Source: Bursaphelenchus xylophilus (Eukaryota; Nematoda; Chromadorea; Rhabditida; Aphelenchoididae). Taken from it: 64,000 nt of DNA. This document shows positions 59,296 through 64,000 of this stretch, piece by piece. Below the pieces are notes generated by a model that was given only the letters and a program-made list of their open reading frames with translations, did no database searches and was not told where the DNA came from. How positions within the stretch are numbered: position 1 is the first letter of the stretch; every line of letters starts with the position of its first letter. Location of the stretch: NCBI GenBank assembly GCA_904066235.2, contig CAJFCV020000005.1, positions 9,171,501 through 9,235,500 of the forward strand, in the 5' to 3' direction. The position numbers and the translations under genes were made by a program.

Positions 59296-62200
59296 TCAGC
59301 CGGCAGAGGTTTCTTTTGTATGATTTTCTTCAGTCACCAAGCCTCCTACAGCATTTGGAACGTCTCCATCGTCCTTCGCTTGTCCACCAAAGAGCTGTCG
59401 CTTCACAAGATCTTTATAAAGCCCATCAATTTTGATCAGCGTTTGATGGTTCCCCTCTTGAACCACTTCTCCTTTCTGAATGACAAATATCCGGTCAGCT
59501 TTCTCCACGGTGCTCAGACGGTGGGCAATTACAATCACAGTGCGTCCGACGGCACATTGATTTAGTGCTTTTTGGATTATGTATTCTGATTCAGAATCGA
59601 GAGCCGACGTGGCTTCATCAAGGATCAACACAGCCGGTTTCCTCACAAGCGCTCGCGCAATAGCTATTCGTTGCTTTTGACCGCCTGAAAGAAAAAACTT
59701 GTGTTATTACTTTACAGTAAAACTTCTCATAGGTATTATACCCCTCCACAACAAGTATTGTAGTTTTTCTGCCAAGAAAGCAGCCTAGCCAAGAAATTTT
59801 TTGAAATTAAGATTAATCTCATGTACAAGGTCAGAGATGGCTCGCAAAAGCACTACGTGGGTAAAGTGGAATTGAAATGAATGTAATATACTTCCTAATA
59901 CTATAGGGTACACGACGGAATGAAACCGAGGCGGGTTAGTTAAAACCCGAGCCAGATTGGCCAAAAAACCGTCAGGGGTAGGTATACTTTTGAAACGGCC
60001 AAAAATATTAAAATAGTTGCCTAAAAGGCCAAAAATTTTTCCACGAGCTGATTCGATGTGTTAATTGGTTTCAAAACGTGCTCTTTCGAATGGCGTTAGA
60101 AGTTTTTTGATATCTCTTACCAAACCTTAGATACTGCAATTTTCCATGGGGTAGGTATGCTTTCGTAACGGAGTGTATATGTTTGTATATACCGCTCTAC
60201 TTACCGCTCATCTGCACTCCCTTCTCTCCGCACTTTGTCTCATATCCCTCCTCCAGCTCTGTAATGAAGCCATGTGCGTTGGCTAGCTTCGCTGCTTCAA
60301 CCATGTCATCTTCAGTACACCATTCCTCACACCCATACAGGATATTCTCCTTTATCGAGCCGGAATACAGTGTCGGCTCTTGGCTGACCAACGAGACTTG
60401 TTGATGATAAAAGCGATGGGCGTATTCTCGAATATTCACGCCGTCGAGTTTAATGGCACCTTTTGTTGTCTCGTAAAAGTACTCAAGTAACGAAATAATG
60501 GATGATTTTCCAGCGCCAGAGGGACCAACTAGCGCAACTGTCTCTCCAGGCTTAATAGAGAGGTTGATCGACTAAAAACACAGAGTAAACTTTTAAGAAA
60601 CACGTTGAAGAATAAAGTTATATGTAAGCAATCTTTTCTTACTTTTAACACCTCTGAATGTGGTCTACTTGGATAAACAAACGACACATCCTCGAATTCA
60701 ATGTTCCCTTCAACCTTGCTTTCAACCGTACCGTCATATGCTATTTCCGGCCGCTTATTCATATACTCAAACACCTTTCGTGAAGCACCAACACTTCCCA
60801 TCATGTTGGCAAACACGTAGTCTATATTCTAAAAGTTTTTTGTATTGTTTCCCGTAGGAATCACTTGCATAAAAGATATCAATCAATTGAAGCTGATAGA
60901 GAATGAAAGCGGTGATTTGCTCCACAGTCAGGTTGCCGGTAATTGCCAAATGCCCGGCGTAGAGAAGCACCACGACAAGGACGAGGTATTCCAATATCTC
61001 GCTGAGCGTTATGTAACCAAACGACATTACCGCTTTATGCTTAAAAAAAAACTTTTTTTAGTTTAAAAAGGAAGTATTCCAAGTGCGACGCTCAGATTTT
61101 CTTTATATTTTGCACACACGTCGGGTATGGACTAAATATCAATTCCTGAAAGTTTTAGCTCGCGCTTTGCGAGCGCCGCCGAGATATCGAACGATTCTTG
61201 CCGCCGAGAGAGGACGCTAAACGTGGAGAGCGGTCAGAGAGGAAAACGCTTTTTGGCCATAACTTTGGCAGTTTCGTGCGGAAAGATTTGATTTTTTGTA
61301 GAAACATTATGCTTTACGATAGAAATAGGCATGAAAATTTTAGTGCCAAAACTCGGCAAAAAGTCCTAAATTTTCGCCGACTTTCGATCTAAAAATCTCG
61401 GTTGTTTTTGCAAAGCGCGAGCTAGGATTCTCGCATATATCTTAGAAAAAATTATTCTAAATTTGTGCCAAGTATCATCAAAATCTCAGCGTCGAACTTG
61501 GAGTGCTTCCACTGTTAGCCAAGAAAAGATTATTTTGTGAGAAAGAGAGGAAATTCCCTTGTCGATGATGACAACATACTTTAAGTATCCCAACAATCCC
61601 AACAAGGTGTTCATCGAAGCGCTTGGACTCCTTGTTTTCGCAAGCAAACGCTCTCACTGTTCGCACTGTGCCCAAGCATTCTTCAGCTGCCTGATTCGCC
61701 TTGGCCATGGTTGTTTGCACATTTTCGCTTATTTTCTGAAAAACTGGGGTGTTAAAGAAAGACTAGCAAAACTTTTTATTCACATCCTTCTCATTTTTAA
61801 ATACGAAAATGCTACTGTACACCTACAGTATCCCAAATGTAATCCAACAACCTACATCACAATAAGTCCCATACAGTTTGGTGAACACAGCCAACGGCGG
61901 CATGACCACAAATGTGACCACAGTGAGTCGCCACGACACGTTGAGCATAACAATTGTGAAGCCGATTAACATCGCCACACTCCTCAGCAACAACTCCATG
62001 TTTGTTTGAATAATTGAGGTCACAGTCTCACAATCGGTGGTAAGTCGGGATAAGATGGCACCGGTCTTTTGCTGATCAAAAAACGCAATTTCCTGGCTGA
62101 TCAATGAGTCGAACAGGTCTTTGCGCATTCGACGATTCACAAGAGCTCCGGCCCAATTAAAGACGGCTCCGCGAAGACCGGCAAAGACGGAGCTGAAAGC

Positions 62201-63379
62201 ACTGTCATTTTTGGGTTGACTTTAGATGTTAAAAGACAATGTTTTGGCTCACTGTGTCAGAAGGAAAAAAATAATTTTAATAGCTGACTTCTCCGATTTT
62301 TTGCGGCAAAAAAGGCTTGGTTTTCAATTCAAAACTTTCAACTTACGCGACAGCAATGAGACCGCACATAACAAACAACGTCGAATAAAAAGCATCTGTT
62401 GACTCTTTGTCCCTATGAACAATGTTGGCGATGACTTTTCCAGTGTAGTAGGGAATGAAGGATCTTGCTGCAATTGGATAGTAATATACATTGTTTGCTG
62501 TGCTATTTTATCTTATACATATAAAAAATGGACCTGAAGTGCGATTTTCTTTAAATTTGCATACGCATTGGGCATAGACCACATATCAATTCCTGAAAAT
62601 CTTGGCTTGCTATGTACAGGCGCATCCTAGATATTGAACGATCTTTGCCGCCGAGAGAGTACGCGAAACGCAGAAACGCAGACAACGTAAAAAAACACTT
62701 TTTTGGCAATATCTTCGCCAGTTTTGGGCAAAAAATTGACTTTTTGCAGAGACATTACCCTCTACATTAGAAATAGTCAGGAAAGTTTTTATGATAAAAT
62801 TCGCAAAAAAGTGTCGCATTTTGGCCAACCTTCCACCAAAAAATCCGCTCATATCTGCGAAGCGCGAGCTAAGACTCTCGCATGTTTCGTAAAAAACTAT
62901 TTTAAATTTGTGCCAAGTTTTGATCAAAATCTGAGCGTCGCACTTAGGGTACCTGCTAGTTATGATGAACATAAACCTACAAGTCGGCTAGCATAAAATA
63001 TTCTCATTTTTCTGCCACGCAACTTACCAGAAGCTGTAATCAGCAGGAAAATAAAAGCCAAACAAAACCACTGCCAATACTTGCCGGCGTATTTCATCAA
63101 GAATTTGACATGTGCCATAACCGACTGCCTTGTGATCGGCTCTTTCCCGTCTTCCTTCTCATCGGTATTACCAGCGTTCTCAGACGCTGCTTCTGCGTCT
63201 CCCAGCATCGTTTCTGCCCCCTCTTCCATTCGCTCATAGTTGGCCGGATTAAAAAGTTGTTTTAGAACAACAGAATTGAAGATATATAACGACCAAAATG
63301 AGCCAAAAATGTTCCAGAATAGTGAGAGCCAAACACCAAAGAATTCGAGTTGGTTGGGGCGCTCGGCGAAGCAGAGGAT
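59296..63379 (-). CDS. TAP/TAPL-like ABC half-transporter (HAF type), copy 2, N-terminal exon not in window
   Basis: Paralog of the gene at 52007-55982, with intron positions identical. Minus-strand exons: (upstream missing) 63379-63028, 62467-62347, 62192-61856, 61735-61580, 61039-60869, 60828-60643, 60571-60205, 59684-59296, giving 692 residues. Shared exons have the same length as in copy 1 (121, 337, 156, 171, 186, 367 bp). Motifs: [20 protein letters not shown], Walker [10 protein letters not shown]-loop [15 protein letters not shown], signature SGGQKQR, Walker [13 protein letters not shown]-loop AHRLSTV. The intron after 60869 has a GC donor (TAT|GCAAGT). Two introns carry family-B elements where copy 1 has none. 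The exon matching residues 1-102 of copy 1 is not visible up to 64000, so it lies outside or has been lost. Confidence 0.92.
59685..60204. other. Long intron of ABC transporter 2 with short direct repeats
   Basis: 520 bp against ~115 bp for the matching intron of copy 1. It contains two related direct segments, CAGGGGTAGGTATACTTTTG (59973) and ATGGGGTAGGTATGCTTTCG (60147). It may be an unrecognised insertion. Confidence 0.4.
61071..61510. mobile_element. Family B element, copy B2 (ABC2 intron)
   Basis: 440 bp. Left end GGAAGTATTCCAAGTGCGAC and right end complement of GGAAGCACTCCAAGTTCGAC, each continuing GCTCAGATTTT or GCTGAGATTTT. This is the most complete member and defines ~31-bp inverted ends. 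It lies inside intron 61040-61579. Confidence 0.88.
62533..62952. mobile_element. Family B element, copy B3 (ABC2 intron)
   Basis: The right end TCAAAATCTGAGCGTCGCAC is intact; the left end CTGAAGTGCGATTTTCTTTA has lost the GACGCTC segment. It lies in intron 62468-63027. Confidence 0.82.
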
Positions 63380-63462
63380 CTTAAAAACTTGTATTTTTTG
63401 AAATTTTCAAGAGCAATCTTATACATAGTTGTTAAATTTTTGTGTGTTTTCAAAATTTTCTA

Positions 63463-63825
63463 AGAGGGAAGTACCCCAATTCCGACGCTCAGATTTCGGA
63501 AACTTTGTCATAAATTTTGAATAGTTTCTTCTAAAAGATATGCAAGCATCATAGCTTGTGCTTTGCAGAAACGACCGAGGTTTTTAGATCAAAAATCGGA
63601 AAAACCCCGACATTTTATTCCAAATTTCGGCAAAAAGTCATACATACCCTTCTACCGTAGAGGGTAATATTTTCACAAAAAGTAAATTTTTTCCGCACGA
63701 AACTGGCAAAGTTATGGCCAAAAAGTGTTTCTTTAACCGTTCTCTGCGTTTTCGCGTGCTCTCTCGGCGGCAAAGATCGTTCTACATCAATGGCGCTTGC
63801 AAGCACGGGTTAAAAATTAGTTACA
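63463..63825. mobile_element. Family B element, copy B4
   Basis: Left end GGGAAGTACCCCAATTCCGA, then CGCTCAGATTT. The core ATCAAAAATCGG and TTCCGCACGAAACTGGCAAA is in the opposite orientation to copies B1-B3. The right end is eroded near GGCGCTTGCAAGCACGGG. Confidence 0.75.
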
Positions 63826-64000
63826 GCAATTAGGTATCGGTATCTTTTACTTAAAAAATATTAAGGATTTATTTTATAACTTTTTTAAATAGTTCTTTGA
63901 TAAATTTTTGCTAACTGGGTCAAATTTATAGCTCCAAAAGAAGCATACCCGAAGGGGTTTGCAAAATTCGGATACTTGGATGCAGATACGGTACATCCAA
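63826..64000. other. Window end, nothing recognised
   Basis: AT-rich sequence, probably intron or 5' flank of ABC transporter 2. No exon matching the N-terminal exon of copy 1 is seen. Confidence 0.4.

Overview
The window is eukaryotic and fits a free-living or parasitic chromadorean nematode. Genes are split by short introns, many only 39-75 bp, with TTTCAG-type acceptors. The gene content is typical of nematodes: an RPM-1 ubiquitin ligase, an astacin (NAS) protease, a lone G-alpha subunit, a serpentine chemoreceptor and HAF-type ABC half-transporters. I cannot name the species. There is no operon, CRISPR array or prokaryotic signal, and I found no convincing tRNA or rRNA gene. Exon models below were built by hand from splice sites, reading phase and recalled family sequence; no alignment was run.

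Layout. 1-7030 (+): C-terminal ~2061 residues of RPM-1/MYCBP2, 15 exons. 7975-13187 (-): a short NOT1-like protein (1229 aa, 13 exons), convergent with rpm-1. 13806-16227 (-): an astacin protease (458 aa). 16640-19545 (+): an ionotropic-receptor-like channel, divergent from the astacin gene. 19646-22477 (-): a G-alpha subunit (413 aa). 22478-30621: 8 kb without a gene I can support, holding mobile-element relics. 30622-32985 (-): an unrecognised acidic protein (461 aa) with two pipsqueak-like helix-turn-helix segments. 35105-51274 (+): four tandem DHRS4-like short-chain dehydrogenases, all four-exon and all with PTS1-like C-termini. 52007-55982 and 59296 to past 63379 (-): two paralogous TAP/HAF-like ABC half-transporters, with a seven-transmembrane chemoreceptor (57657-59130, +) between them.

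Superimposed on the genes is a dense set of palindromic non-autonomous mobile elements, mostly in introns and spacers. Family A (CAGTG ends, flanked by TA) has about 17 copies. Family B (ends around AAGTGCGACGCTCAGATTTT) has 5 copies plus fragments. Family C has GCCCGCAAA-type ends, including a palindromic minisatellite. There are also a mariner-like element with a paralogous empty site, a hAT-like MITE with imperfect 8-bp duplications, and a 1.4-kb nearly perfect foldback in an intron of the third dehydrogenase gene. Because the dehydrogenases and transporters are duplicated, insertions can be ordered relative to the duplications. I see no single operon-like new system. The most unusual items are the giant foldback, the ABC-exon fragment trapped between two family-A half copies, the Ser-to-Thr change in all four dehydrogenases, the N-terminally short NOT1 and the unusual G-alpha termini.
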